15,425 bases of DNA, from contig JAEERZ010000024.1 in NCBI GenBank assembly GCA_016286075.1, positions 1 through 15,425 of the forward strand, in the 5' to 3' direction. The stretch comes from Selenomonadaceae bacterium. GTDB lineage: Bacteria > Bacillota > Negativicutes > Selenomonadales > Selenomonadaceae. Made by a program: the position numbers and the translations under genes. Positions within the stretch are counted from its first letter, which is position 1, and each line of letters opens with the position of its first letter. Under the pieces are notes generated by a model. The model saw only the letters and a program-made list of their open reading frames with translations. It was not told where the DNA came from and made no database searches. Below, one piece after another: positions 1 to 7,873 of the stretch.

Positions 1-779
1 TGCAGCTTTTTGGCGCGCAGCCGGAACCGGTAGCGGAAGCCGCGGCTTACGTCGAGACTTTAGGCTGTGCGGACGTCATTGATTTCAACATGGGTTGTCC
101 CGCGCCGAAAATTGTGAAAAACGGCGCGGGTTCCGCACTTTTAAGGGACCCTGAAAGGGCAGGCCGTATCATGGAAGCGTTGGTTCGGGCAACGCGGCTG
201 CCTGTGACAATAAAAATGAGAATCGGCTGGGATTCGGAAAACATAAATGCGATAGATATGGCGCGACGAGCCGAGGCTGCAGGCGTGGCGGCAATCGCGG
301 TTCATGGCCGCACCCGCGAACAGTATTATAAAGGCCACGCGGATTGGAGCGTTATCGCCGACGTAAAACGTGCGGTGCAGATTCCTGTAATCGCCAACGG
401 AGATATCAGGACGACAGACGATTTGTCGCGTATTTTTCGCGAGACCGAATGCGACGGCGTAATGATTGGGCGGGCTGCCCAAGGAAATCCATGGATATTC
501 CGCACATTTCGTTCTTTTTTGGAAACGGGCGTCGAACCTGCCCCGCCGACGGTGAAAGAACGAGGAGATCTTTTGTTGCGGCATCTTGATATGTTGATTC
601 GCTACAAGGGAGATTATATCGGCGCAAGAGAAATGCGAAAGCATGCCACATGGTATACGAAAGGCATGACAGGAGGGGGAGAACTTCGGGAGGCTTTCAA
701 CCGAGCGGAAACGAAAGAAGATTTTCAGGCAATCGTCGAAAAGATGATTATGAATGCGGGAGCTGATAAAAATGGCTGA
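1..779 (+). CDS. dusB: tRNA-dihydrouridine synthase, DusB type (5' end outside window)
   Basis: Flavoprotein that reduces specific uridines of tRNA to dihydrouridine using FMN and NAD(P)H. The reading frame is open from base 3 and begins inside the TIM barrel (QLFGAQPE), so the gene starts upstream of the window; 258 residues are visible of a family length near 320. The family signature DFNMGCPAPKIVKNGAG is at about 81-131; its Cys is the expected catalytic acid. KMRIGWD follows, then HGRTREQYYKGHADW, PVIANGDI and CDGVMIGRAAQGNPW, the last two forming the FMN-phosphate end of the barrel, then the helical C-terminal tRNA-binding domain. The PAPK variant of the cysteine motif points to DusB rather than DusA or DusC. 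The stop overlaps the next gene's start by 8 bases, so the two are probably translationally coupled. The ATG at 90 is internal and is not a start. Confidence 0.93.
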   Translation, partial: QLFGAQPEPVAEAAAYVETLGCADVIDFNMGCPAPKIVKNGAGSALLRDPERAGRIMEALVRATRLPVTIKMRIGWDSENINAIDMARRAEAAGVAAIAVHGRTREQYYKGHADWSVIADVKRAVQIPVIANGDIRTTDDLSRIFRETECDGVMIGRAAQGNPWIFRTFRSFLETGVEPAPPTVKERGDLLLRHLDMLIRYKGDYIGAREMRKHATWYTKGMTGGGELREAFNRAETKEDFQAIVEKMIMNAGADKNG

Positions 780-2184
780 TAAAAAAAGCAAAAAAAATAA
801 GGACGAAAAAGATATCCACGTATGGAATACCTATACGACGGCGGAAAAGAAACGAGCTCATGCGCTGGCTGACGACTACAGAAATTTCATATCGAAATGC
901 AAGACGGAACGGGAAAGCGTCTCGGAAACGATTCGCATGGCAAAAGCGGCAGGATATATAGAATTATCCGAAGCGATTCGCAAAAAGAAAAAGCTGAAAA
1001 CCGGAGACAAGGTTTATGCCGTCGGTATGAAAAAGACGGTTGCTCTTTTTCAAATCGGAGAACGTCCCTGCGAGGATGGCCTCGCCATTCTCGGCGCCCA
1101 TATAGACACCTGCAAGCTTGATCTCAAACAGAACCCTTTATATGAGGAAGGGAATATGGCGTATCTTGATACGCATTATTACGGCGGTATCAAGAAATAC
1201 CAATGGGTAGCTCTTCCCTTGGCGCTTCATGGCGTCGTTGTAAAGAAGGACGGAACGACGCTGGATATTACCGTCGGCGAAGATGAAAAGGACCCTGTTT
1301 TTTGCGTCACCGATCTTTTGATCCATCTTGCGCAGGAACAGATGGAGAAAAAAGCGGCGAAAGTGATAGAAGGCGAAAAACTGGATATTCTCGTCGGAAG
1401 CCTGCCTCTGCCGGACGAAGATAAAAATGCGGTCAAATCGGGAGTACTCGCGATTCTCAATACGAAATACGGGATCACGAACGACGATTTCGTCTCGGCC
1501 GAGCTGACCTTAGTGCCTGCCGGCTGCGCCCGCGCCATGGGATTTGACCGCAGCATGACCCTCGGCTACGGGCAGGACGACCGAGTCTGCGCCTTTACTT
1601 CCCTGCGCGCGATGCTGGAAACGAAAAAAACGCGGCGTACTGCCTGCTGTCTGCTCGTCGATAAAGAAGAGATAGGAAGCGTAGGCGCCACCGGCATGCA
1701 GTCGCGTTTCTTTGAAAATACGCTGGCAGAACTAATGGAAACATTGGGAGAGAAAGGCGAGCTTAGACTTCGCCGCGCGCTGGCAAATTCAAAAATGCTG
1801 TCGTCGGACGTCAGTTCCGGATTCGACCCTCTTTACGCGAGCGCTTTCGATAAGAAGAACGTCGCTTATCTCGGCGGCGGAATGGTGTTCAATAAATTCA
1901 CGGGTTCCCGCGGCAAATCCGGCTCCAATGACGCCAACGCCGAATACATCGCCGAACTTCGCAAGATCATGGATAAACATAAAGTACGTTTCCAGACGGC
2001 GGAGCTGGGACGCGTCGATCTCGGCGGCGGCGGAACGATTGCCTATATCATGTCGCTTTACGGCATGCAGGTTATCGACTGCGGCGTTCCCGTCCTTTCC
2101 ATGCACGCGCCGTGGGAGGTCACGAGCATCGTCGACCTTTACGAGGCAACGAAAGGATATCTGGCGTTCCTTACCGAAGCGTAA
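772..2184 (+). CDS. M18 family zinc aminopeptidase
   Basis: Cytosolic dinuclear-zinc aminopeptidase of the M18 (aminopeptidase I) family, which removes N-terminal residues from peptides; substrate preference cannot be read from sequence. Metal and catalytic residues are recognisable: GAHIDTCK (H110, D112), KEEIGSVGATG (E299/E300), SSDVSSGFDP (D346) and MHAPWE (H445). GSRGKSGSNDANAEY is the conserved loop before the last metal-binding region. Length is 470 aa, normal for the family. I chose the ATG at 772 over the one at 754, because GGGAG at 758-762 lies 9 bases before 772 and the longer form would bury this site. The N-terminus is very lysine-rich (MADKKSKKNKDEKD) and is encoded by A7 and A8 tracts. 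It overlaps dusB by 8 bases and probably shares its transcript. No dedicated U-tract terminator follows it. Confidence 0.9.
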   Translation: MADKKSKKNKDEKDIHVWNTYTTAEKKRAHALADDYRNFISKCKTERESVSETIRMAKAAGYIELSEAIRKKKKLKTGDKVYAVGMKKTVALFQIGERPCEDGLAILGAHIDTCKLDLKQNPLYEEGNMAYLDTHYYGGIKKYQWVALPLALHGVVVKKDGTTLDITVGEDEKDPVFCVTDLLIHLAQEQMEKKAAKVIEGEKLDILVGSLPLPDEDKNAVKSGVLAILNTKYGITNDDFVSAELTLVPAGCARAMGFDRSMTLGYGQDDRVCAFTSLRAMLETKKTRRTACCLLVDKEEIGSVGATGMQSRFFENTLAELMETLGEKGELRLRRALANSKMLSSDVSSGFDPLYASAFDKKNVAYLGGGMVFNKFTGSRGKSGSNDANAEYIAELRKIMDKHKVRFQTAELGRVDLGGGGTIAYIMSLYGMQVIDCGVPVLSMHAPWEVTSIVDLYEATKGYLAFLTEA

Positions 2185-2194
2185 TTTTGTTTCC

Positions 2195-2223
2195 TTGACA
2201 AATGATATACCTGTCCGTATAAT
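2195..2223 (+). promoter_or_regulatory. Consensus sigma-A promoter for the cation transporter
   Basis: TTGACA at 2195-2200, a 17-base spacer, then TATAAT at 2218-2223: both hexamers match the vegetative consensus at every position with ideal spacing. Transcription should begin near 2230, giving a leader of about 113 bases before the transporter start at 2343. It begins only 10 bases past the aminopeptidase stop. Confidence 0.85.
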
Positions 2224-2238
2224 AAGTAAAAAATATGA

Positions 2239-2269
2239 AACTGCCTTCCTGAAATTCAGGGAGGCAGTT
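2239..2269 (+). promoter_or_regulatory. Strong hairpin at the 5' end of the transporter leader
   Basis: AACTGCCTTCCTGA (2239-2252) pairs with TCAGGGAGGCAGTT (2256-2269), with one G-U pair and a loop of about three bases. It starts about 10 bases after the predicted transcription start. The + strand lacks a proper U-tract after it (CTGCATTAT), so a plain terminator for the aminopeptidase is doubtful. A weaker hairpin with GAGAG/CTCTC arms (2283-2301) follows and is trailed by ATTTTCATTAT. The pair could act as an attenuator or an mRNA-stabilising 5' structure. The structure is seen directly; the function is inferred. Confidence 0.5.
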
Positions 2270-2342
2270 CTGCATTATGCGGGAGAGTGCAAGATGCTCT
2301 CATTTTCATTATCGTTGCGAAGATAAAAAAGGGGATCATGAA

Positions 2343-3500
2343 ATGGTTCTGGATCGGTTGCTCCTTTTGCCAAACGAGGGCGACGGCTACGCGGCACGGC
2401 AACGTTGCGGCGAGCGGGCAGGCGTCATTGGGATTGGCGTTAATCTTATATTGTTCGCGGTCAAGCTGGCCGTCGGCGTCGCCTGTGGGGCGGTGGCCGT
2501 CGTGGCGGATGCGTTGAACAATTTATCCGACGCGGGAACTTCGCTGGCGATGATCTTAGGCTTCCGGATTGCAGGTCGTCCCGCCGACTCGGAGCATCCC
2601 TTCGGCCATGGACGCGCCGAATATCTGGCGGGCCTTTTCGTCGCGGCGGTTATTCTGCTTGTGGGCGTCGAATTATTTCGCACCTCGGTGGAAAAAATCT
2701 TCACGCCGGAGCCGCTTTCCATCGATCGAATCGGCGTCACGCTTTTGGCGCTTTCTTTGCTTTTGAAGGTCGGCCTTGCCAATATGTACTTCAAGGTCGG
2801 AAAACGTATACAATCTGCCGCTCTTGAAGCGGCGGGAACGGACAGCCTGACGGACTGCCTCGCGACTTCCGGTGTTCTCGCTTCTCTGGGCGCTTACGCG
2901 CTGGCCGACATCAATATCGACGGCTGGGCGGGCATATTCGTCTCTGGTTTTATTCTTTACAGCGGTTGGGAAGCTCTCCGGGCTGCCGCCGATCCTTTAA
3001 TGGGAACGGCGAACGACCCGTCGCTGGCAGCGGACGTCCGTCGAATTGCCATGGAGGAAAAGGGCGTGCTCGGCGTCCACGACCTCGTGCTGCACGGTTA
3101 CGGCGCCGGGCGTACCTTTGCGACGCTGGATATCGAACTTCCCGCGGAAATGCCGCTGATTGAAGCGCATAATTTGGCGGACCGCATCGAGCGCAAAATC
3201 TGGGGCAGTCTCCAGATTTTTGTGACCGTGCATATCGACCCCGTCGCCACGGACGACCCGGAGGCCGACCGCCTGTATGTACTGGCTTCACGTCTATTGA
3301 CCTCAATCGACACGAGACTCGCAATCCATGACTTCCAGATTGTGCCCTATCGGGGCGGACGGAAAATCAGTTTCGAGGTGTCGTGCCCGGAAGACCTCCC
3401 GATGAGCGACCGGGAACTTCGACGTGCGTTCCTGCGCCGTTTCCTTAAACAAAGCCCGAAAGATCGGGCCGTACTCCACATCGACCATCATTTCTGTTGA
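2343..3500 (+). CDS. Cation diffusion facilitator transporter, probably Mn(II) exporter (MntE-like)
   Basis: Inner-membrane metal/proton antiporter of the CDF family, exporting divalent metal. About six membrane segments are evident in the first 210 residues, starting with VIGIGVNLILFAVKLAVGVA, followed by soluble domains. The transport site is NxxxD in TM2 (N59, D63, within DALNNLSDAG) and DxxxD in TM5 (D167, D171, within TDSLTDCLAT). From family knowledge, ND/DD fits the manganese branch, whereas zinc CDFs use HxxxD twice and FieF uses DxxxD/HxxxD. The cytosolic ferredoxin-like domain (about 215-300) is followed by a second similar segment ending in HIDHHFC, an extension seen in many Firmicute members. 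Length is 385 aa. I chose the ATG at 2343 because AGGGG at 2330-2334 lies 8 bases upstream; the in-frame ATG at 2277 has no such site. Metal specificity is inferred. Confidence 0.88.
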   Translation: MVLDRLLLLPNEGDGYAARQRCGERAGVIGIGVNLILFAVKLAVGVACGAVAVVADALNNLSDAGTSLAMILGFRIAGRPADSEHPFGHGRAEYLAGLFVAAVILLVGVELFRTSVEKIFTPEPLSIDRIGVTLLALSLLLKVGLANMYFKVGKRIQSAALEAAGTDSLTDCLATSGVLASLGAYALADINIDGWAGIFVSGFILYSGWEALRAAADPLMGTANDPSLAADVRRIAMEEKGVLGVHDLVLHGYGAGRTFATLDIELPAEMPLIEAHNLADRIERKIWGSLQIFVTVHIDPVATDDPEADRLYVLASRLLTSIDTRLAIHDFQIVPYRGGRKISFEVSCPEDLPMSDRELRRAFLRRFLKQSPKDRAVLHIDHHFC

Positions 3501-3510
3501 TTCATATTTT

Positions 3511-3540
3511 GCCCTTCTTTTCAGGAGGGCTATTTTTTTT
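3511..3540 (+). terminator. Rho-independent terminator of the CDF gene
   Basis: GCCCTTCT (3511-3518) pairs with AGGAGGGC (3523-3530) with one G-U pair and a 4-base loop, followed immediately by TATTTTTTTT. It begins 10 bases after the transporter stop and isolates this gene from the next. Confidence 0.92.
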
Positions 3541-3607
3541 ACAAAGAAAAAGGAATTTAGACGGTCGTGTCGAATTTTTTAAACAGCAAAAAATGGGAGG
3601 GTTTCGT

Positions 3608-4222
3608 ATGAAAAAACAATTGGCGGCCATGGCGGCGGCATTTTTGCTTATGACGGGGACAGCGTGCGCGGCGGACGGCGGCGTCGAAGGCAAGGTCAAA
3701 GGTCCGCTCGATCTCGGCGTGGAGCTTGTCGTGCGCGACAGCGGACGCGGAAATTGGGATCGGGGACAGTCCGGCGTCGGCGTCGCCATCGGCGGCGAAA
3801 AGAAAAAAACGGAAAACGCTATCGAACTCCAGCTCATTTCCCGCGCGACGGACATGAACGCGTTATCCGAAGCAGAGCTTCTCGCATGGTACAAAGACGG
3901 CATTGCGCCCACGGGGGCGGATATTTTCATCGCCAAGGCGGATGAGAACGGCAAGTATGCTTTCACCGGGATTCCCGAAGGCAGCTACTTCCTTGTGATT
4001 TTGATGCCGGGAGGCGGAGAGCTTTCGGGAGAAGCGGACAAGTCCAGCGATGCGGCGGAACTCCAAAAGTTCTTACGGGCGTGGGAAATGTATCAGCTCT
4101 CCACGATCGGCATGAAGCTCTACTCGGTACAGACCATCGACATCAAACCGGATCACATGGTTCAGTATAATTATGATTATAACGCGAGAATGTTCCAGGA
4201 AAGAAAGAATAAAAAATCATAA
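3608..4222 (+). CDS. Exported protein of unknown function with a small beta-sandwich-like segment
   Basis: The 204-aa product starts with a Sec signal peptide: MKKQ, then a hydrophobic stretch to LLMTGTACA. The best cleavage is after A-C-A (about residue 21), an AxA signal peptidase I site. The Cys is preceded by GTA, which is not a good lipobox, so a lipoprotein is less likely. Around residues 112-131, ADENGKYAFTGIPEGSYFLV is the hallmark of a carboxypeptidase-regulatory / Cna-B-like beta-sandwich (gradient: ENGKY-F-GIP-G-Y). The rest has no motif I recognise. The C-terminus is basic (ERKNKKS). The start is supported by GGGAGGG at 3595-3601, 6 bases upstream; in-frame codons further upstream run through the previous terminator and were rejected. 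It is monocistronic between two terminators. I saw no convincing promoter in the short upstream gap. Function is unknown. Confidence 0.8.
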   Translation: MKKQLAAMAAAFLLMTGTACAADGGVEGKVKGPLDLGVELVVRDSGRGNWDRGQSGVGVAIGGEKKKTENAIELQLISRATDMNALSEAELLAWYKDGIAPTGADIFIAKADENGKYAFTGIPEGSYFLVILMPGGGELSGEADKSSDAAELQKFLRAWEMYQLSTIGMKLYSVQTIDIKPDHMVQYNYDYNARMFQERKNKKS

Positions 4223-4245
4223 GGCGTCGAAAGAAGATTCGCAAT

Positions 4246-4301
4246 AAAAACGAAGGACTGTCGCGGAGAGCGAAAATACTCTGCGGCAGTCCTTCGTTTT
4301 T
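4246..4301. terminator. Bidirectional terminator between convergent genes
   Basis: A 23-bp stem: the left arm 4246-4268 pairs with the right arm 4279-4301, with two G-U pairs and a 10-base loop. A5 on the left and T5 on the right make it functional on both strands. It lies 24 bases after the exported-protein stop and 12 bases past the thioesterase stop. Confidence 0.92.
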
Positions 4302-4312
4302 GTCTGTTACGT

Positions 4313-4747
4313 TTACCATTTTTCGGGAATATTATCATAGCAATCGCGGACGAACATCGTGGCGGTGGCGCGGGTCATCAGTTCGCCGTCGTCCGTCGTA
4401 GTGTCGACGTCGACGACCATCGTGCGGCGGCCGTTATGCCGAACGACGGCGACGGCGGTGGCGCGCTCCCCGGCGTGAATGTTCTTGATGAAGTTCATAT
4501 TAAAAGAGAGCGTCATCACACGTTTTCCGACGGTGGCGCAGGCAACGCCGAGGGCAATGTCGGCAAGCGCCTCCAACGCGCCGCCATGTGTGAAGCCATA
4601 TTGGTTCGTATGCTTCGTATCGTCGACGACAAGACTCAAAGTGGCCTCTCCGTATCGTACGGCGTCAATCGTGATCCCACAGTAAGAAATAAATTGATTA
4701 TCCTTATATACGTCTCGAAGAATTTCAAGGCAGGTTTGAGAATCCAA
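4313..4747 (-). CDS. PaaI-type hotdog-fold acyl-CoA thioesterase
   Basis: Hotdog-fold thioesterase hydrolysing acyl- or aryl-CoA thioesters in the cytosol; the substrate cannot be told. The core is seen as the motif TNQYGFTHGGALEALADIAL, with the HGG turn and following helix typical of PaaI-like enzymes. Strands TLSFNMNFIKNIHAGE, ATAVAVVRHNGRRTMVVDV and ATATMFV follow. I place the start at a TTG (4745-4747, product MDSQTCLEIL after initiator decoding, 144 aa). AAAGGAGA lies on the minus strand at 4755-4762, 7 bases upstream, and 144 aa is the usual family length. An in-frame ATG at 4817-4819 would give 168 aa but overlaps the likely -35 and precedes the predicted transcription start. It is divergent from the M16C protease gene and ends at the shared bidirectional terminator. 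Confidence 0.87.
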   Translation of the reverse strand: MDSQTCLEILRDVYKDNQFISYCGITIDAVRYGEATLSLVVDDTKHTNQYGFTHGGALEALADIALGVACATVGKRVMTLSFNMNFIKNIHAGERATAVAVVRHNGRRTMVVDVDTTTDDGELMTRATATMFVRDCYDNIPEKW

Positions 4748-4789
4748 AGGAAAGTCTCCTTTCGGTTTTTGTTGAAATGCTTTGAGCGT

Positions 4790-4819
4790 ATTGTAGCATA
4801 TTCGCAGGGAAGAAAGCAA
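4790..4819 (-). promoter_or_regulatory. Promoter for the thioesterase gene
   Basis: Reading the minus strand: TTGCTT (4814-4819), an 18-base spacer, then TACAAT (4790-4795) with an upstream TG giving an extended -10 (TGCTACAAT). Transcription would begin near 4783, inside the longer version of the reading frame, which supports the TTG start at 4747. Confidence 0.6.
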
Positions 4820-4846
4820 AGAGGGGCTGTGTTCGTACGGCTGGTA

Positions 4847-4855
4847 TGATATAAT
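4847..4855 (+). promoter_or_regulatory. Extended -10 promoter for the M16C protease gene
   Basis: TGATATAAT: a perfect TATAAT at 4850-4855 preceded by TG one base away. No good -35 is visible 16-18 bases upstream, as is common for extended -10 promoters. A second TATAAT at 4863-4868 lacks a -35 as well. It lies back-to-back with the thioesterase promoter. Confidence 0.6.
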
Positions 4856-4918
4856 ATCTTCGTATAATTGATAGGCCGATTTCTATTGCAAACGATAATT
4901 CGAAAGGAGATTTTATAG

Positions 4919-7837
4919 ATGCGTGTAAACGACAAGGTACATGGTTTTCGATTGATGGAAATAAAGGAAATACCGGAAATTACATCAAAGTGTTTCCTTT
5001 TTGAACATGAAAAGAGCGGCGCGAGGTTGTTTTTTGTCAGCAATCAGGATGACAACAAAGTATTTTCGATTGCTTTTCGCACGCCTCCGATAGACGATAC
5101 GGGGTCCGCACATATCGTGGAACACTCGACGCTTTGCGGTTCGAGAAAATTCCCGTTGAAAGAACCGTTTGTCGAGTTGGTCAAGGGATCTTTGAATACC
5201 TTCTTGAATGCGATGACGTATCCGGATAAGACGATATATCCGGTGGCAAGCCGGAATGCGCAGGATTTTCGAAATTTGATGGACGTCTATCTTGACGCGG
5301 TCTTTTATCCGCAGATGTATGACAAGCCGGAAGTATTGCTGCAGGAAGGATGGCATTACGAGATAGACAATCCGGACGCTCCGCTCCGCTACAGCGGCGT
5401 CGTATATAATGAAATGAAGGGAGCGACCTCGTCGCCTGAGGATTTGCTTGAAACGGAACTTTTAAAACAGCTGTATCCCGACACCGCTTACGCTTTCGAG
5501 TCCGGCGGCAATCCCGAAAAAATCCCAGAAATCACGCAGGAAAGTTTTGTCGCTTTCCATAAGAAATATTACCATCCGTCCAATAGTTATATTTATTTAT
5601 ACGGCGACATGAATATCGAGGAACAGCTGGCGTTCCTCGACGAGGCGTATCTGTCTCACTTCTCGCGGCAGGAAATCGATTCGGAACTGAAAAAGCAGGC
5701 TCGCTTCGACTCGATGAAGCGTATCACGGCGGAGTATCCGGTGGGCGCGGAGGAGGACACGAAAGAAAAGACGTATCTCGCGCTGGGCACGATCGTCTGC
5801 GATTCCGAAGACCGCCTGACGCGTTCCGGCATGGGCGTCCTCGTCCACGCGCTTTTCATGACGGACGCCGCTCCCATCACGCAGGCTCTGATGGACGCCG
5901 GTATCGGAAAAGATGTTTCCGCTTCCTTGGAAACGCAGATTTATCAGCCGAATCTTTCCGTCGAAGTGACGAACGCCGAACCCGAAGACGCGGAACGTTT
6001 CTATCAAGTCGTGACGGATACGGTGGAAAAATTGGCACGGGAGGGCATTGACCGCACGCTTTTGGAAGCGTCTCTGAATCTTTTGGAATTCAAGGTGCGA
6101 GAATCTGACTTCGCTTCGACGCCAAAAGGCCTCGTCTACAATCTCAGTGTGATGACGCGCTGGCTGTATGGGGGCGACCCTGCGGAACCGCTCTTCTACG
6201 AAGAAGAATTCCAAAAGCTGCGCGAAGGGTTGGACAATGGTTTTTATGAGGGACTCTTGCGTCGATGCATTCTCGACAATCCGCATCAAGTCTTGATCAC
6301 CATGAAACCGAGCCGCACGATGGCGGCTGAGCGCGAAGCCGCGACAGAAAAAATGCTGGCGGATAGGAAAGCGTCGATGAGCGAGGCGGATATCGACGAG
6401 ATTATCGCGACGACGGCGCGGCTCAAGAAACTGCAGCAGACGCCGGACTCGCCGGAAATGTTGGAGAAAATTCCGCTGCTCAAGCTGTCGGATATCAGGA
6501 AAACGGCGGAGAAGCTGCCGCTGGAAGAGCGGACCTTGAGCGGGCATAAGGTTCTTTACAGCGACGTCGTAACCAACGGGATCGCTTATCTGACGTTATT
6601 TTTTGACGGCGCGTCGATTACGCAGGAACAACAGCATTATGCATACTTGCTTTGCGAGATTTTAGGAGCCGTTGATACGGAAGACCATTCGTACGCGGAT
6701 TTGACGAATCTCATCAACCTCCATACCGGAGGCGTCAGCTATAACGTAACTTCCATGACGCGAGGGGATACGACAGACGAATGGTACGTAAAAACGATCG
6801 TTAAGGCGAGAGTGCTCGTCAGAAAACTGCCGGAGCTTGGCAAACTCTTAGCGGAAATTCTCACGAAATCAAAATTCTCGGATGCTAAACGGCTGCGGGA
6901 ATTAATCAAGCAGACGCTGGCAGGCGTGGAGCGACTGATTTTGAATACGCCGAATCGCGTACTGGCGGTCCGTCTGAGTTCTTATAGTGCTCCCGCCAGC
7001 CGTTTCGAAGACGAGAATTATCTTTCCTATTACCGCTTCCTTAAGGAACTGGATGCGAATTTCGAAGAAAGAGCGGCAGATATCGGGAAACAACTCTCGA
7101 AACTCCTGAAGCAGATGTTTACAAAACATGGTTTGATTCTCGGCGTGACGACGGAAAAGAAGGCTTATTCCGCAGTCGAATCTGCAATCACTCCGCTGCT
7201 TGAAGCCTTGGACGACGAAGAATATCCGGCTGCAAAGCAGGTCGGGGTTAATCCGGTGAAAAACGAGGCAATCGTGACGTCAAGTCGGGTGCAGTATGTA
7301 GGAAAAGGAGAAAACTTCGTTCATCTCGGATATAAATACACCGGCACGATGCGTGTTCTCGAAACCATCATGAGGTACGGATACCTTTGGACGCGTCTTC
7401 GGGTGCAGGGAGGCGCCTACGGCGCGTCGACGCAGTTCGCGCGAAACGGCCTGATGCTGTTTACGTCCTATCGGGATCCGAATCTTTCGGAGACATTGCG
7501 TGTCTACGATGAAATCGCGGATTATCTGAAAAACTTCACAGCGTCGGTCCGGGAAATGACAAAATATATTATCGGGACAATCGCGGCGGTGGATACGCCG
7601 CTGACGCCGCAAATGAAGGGAAATCTTGCCCAGATTTTGTATCTGCGCGGAATCACGGAGGAAGACCGTCAGCAGGAGCGCGATCAGATTCTCGCAACGG
7701 ACGAATCTGCGATTCGCAACTTGGCTCCTCTTGTCGACGCCTGCATGAAAAAAAATACGTTCTGCGTCTTCGGCGGAGAAGAAAAGGTCAAAGAGAACAA
7801 AGCTCTCTTCAGTCGCATCGTTCGCGCGATGGAGTAA
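4919..7837 (+). CDS. M16C insulinase-type zinc metallopeptidase (presequence-protease-like)
   Basis: A 972-aa clam-shell metalloprotease that degrades short unstructured peptides inside a closed chamber. It resembles mitochondrial PreP and its Firmicute relatives, and size and layout match the family. The inverted zinc motif HIVEH occupies residues 65-69 (H65 and H69 as ligands, E68 as catalytic base). The distal ligand is E165 in VVYNEMKGATSSPEDLL, 96 residues after H69, the spacing known for PreP. The stretch KGSLNTFLNAMTYPDKT is conserved. In the C-terminal half, RLRVQGGAYGAS supplies the Arg and Tyr that complete the active site. A helical hinge lies around residues 460-540. There is no signal peptide, so it should be cytosolic. 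The start is supported by AAAGGAG at 4903-4909, 9 bases upstream. It is followed after 36 bases by the phosphatase gene, probably co-transcribed. Confidence 0.94.
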   Translation: MRVNDKVHGFRLMEIKEIPEITSKCFLFEHEKSGARLFFVSNQDDNKVFSIAFRTPPIDDTGSAHIVEHSTLCGSRKFPLKEPFVELVKGSLNTFLNAMTYPDKTIYPVASRNAQDFRNLMDVYLDAVFYPQMYDKPEVLLQEGWHYEIDNPDAPLRYSGVVYNEMKGATSSPEDLLETELLKQLYPDTAYAFESGGNPEKIPEITQESFVAFHKKYYHPSNSYIYLYGDMNIEEQLAFLDEAYLSHFSRQEIDSELKKQARFDSMKRITAEYPVGAEEDTKEKTYLALGTIVCDSEDRLTRSGMGVLVHALFMTDAAPITQALMDAGIGKDVSASLETQIYQPNLSVEVTNAEPEDAERFYQVVTDTVEKLAREGIDRTLLEASLNLLEFKVRESDFASTPKGLVYNLSVMTRWLYGGDPAEPLFYEEEFQKLREGLDNGFYEGLLRRCILDNPHQVLITMKPSRTMAAEREAATEKMLADRKASMSEADIDEIIATTARLKKLQQTPDSPEMLEKIPLLKLSDIRKTAEKLPLEERTLSGHKVLYSDVVTNGIAYLTLFFDGASITQEQQHYAYLLCEILGAVDTEDHSYADLTNLINLHTGGVSYNVTSMTRGDTTDEWYVKTIVKARVLVRKLPELGKLLAEILTKSKFSDAKRLRELIKQTLAGVERLILNTPNRVLAVRLSSYSAPASRFEDENYLSYYRFLKELDANFEERAADIGKQLSKLLKQMFTKHGLILGVTTEKKAYSAVESAITPLLEALDDEEYPAAKQVGVNPVKNEAIVTSSRVQYVGKGENFVHLGYKYTGTMRVLETIMRYGYLWTRLRVQGGAYGASTQFARNGLMLFTSYRDPNLSETLRVYDEIADYLKNFTASVREMTKYIIGTIAAVDTPLTPQMKGNLAQILYLRGITEEDRQQERDQILATDESAIRNLAPLVDACMKKNTFCVFGGEEKVKENKALFSRIVRAME

Positions 7838-7873
7838 AGCATTTTCAGAGGCAAAAGAAAGGAGCATCAATCA

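Noticed and set aside
90..779. ATG at 90 as the start of the dihydrouridine synthase
   Set aside because: The conserved QLFG block and the start of the active-site motif lie upstream in the same open frame, which runs off the left edge.
2224..2342. yybP-ykoY manganese riboswitch upstream of the CDF gene
   Set aside because: The conserved loop sequences and paired four-way layout are not present; only two simple hairpins are seen.
3608..3675. Lipoprotein signal in the 204-aa exported protein
   Set aside because: The residues before the Cys are G-T-A without the usual hydrophobic residue at -3; an AxA signal peptidase I site fits better.
5597..6547. 316-codon open frame on the minus strand opposite the M16C protease gene
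   Set aside because: Composition rich in R, F, Q and H with no recognisable domain; the sense strand encodes a full conserved protease.
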